NCBI RefSeq assembly: GCF_947496875.1
Contig: NZ_CANMEH010000010.1
Coordinates: 86,453-150,452, forward strand
From: an uncultured Paracoccus sp.
GTDB taxonomy: Bacteria; Pseudomonadota; Alphaproteobacteria; Rhodobacterales; Rhodobacteraceae
Reading direction: 5' to 3'
DNA: 64,000 bases
Positions 63,950 to 64,000 of this stretch are shown here, piece after piece. The stretch's first letter is position 1. Each line of letters begins with the position of its first letter. The notes beneath the pieces were generated by a model. That model had not been told where the DNA came from and made no database searches. It worked only from the letters and a program-made list of their open reading frames with translations. The position numbers and the translations under genes were made by a program.

Positions 63950-64000
63950 TTTCCCGGATGGCCTGAGGGCATGATCAGGCGGCTTTCGTTGTGATGCTGA

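Noticed and set aside
1-64000. CRISPR array or rRNA operon
   Set aside because: No regularly spaced ~25-37 bp direct repeats and no rRNA-like sequence noticed; the only dense repeat clusters are the Met-rich codons and the GGGAACG heptamers

Overview
The window is a 64-kb, high-GC alphaproteobacterial chromosome segment; gene content and protein style resemble Rhodobacterales/Paracoccus-like organisms (inference). The first ~38 kb is dense and mostly housekeeping: kdsD-lptC-lptA-lptB-hpf-ptsN, smc, lrgA/lrgB-type genes, dinB, ygfZ, an MsbA-like ABC exporter, surE-pcm, an M23/LysM peptidase, tolC, a tRNA-Cys gene, a TRAP transporter operon, waaA, lysC and ptsP. From ~38.9 kb the sequence becomes a patchwork. 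It carries intact accessory operons (putA, an FtsX/ATPase ABC pair, a Sit-type Mn/Zn ABC operon) mixed with decaying or chimeric genes: a CocE remnant, a DCC-family pseudogene with a 22-bp tandem duplication, a LutA::Dld in-frame chimera, a truncated and frameshifted lactate permease, a tyrosine-integrase pseudogene and a tRNA-Arg 3' fragment. The last ~4 kb looks like an integrative-element module with a RepA-like AAA ATPase. The 3' part of that ATPase gene holds a dense cluster of the heptamer GGGAACG/CGTTCCC in both orientations and more than one codon phase, which is the strongest candidate for an undescribed DNA-level element here. All calls come from reading the sequence and the supplied ORFs; no database search was run.
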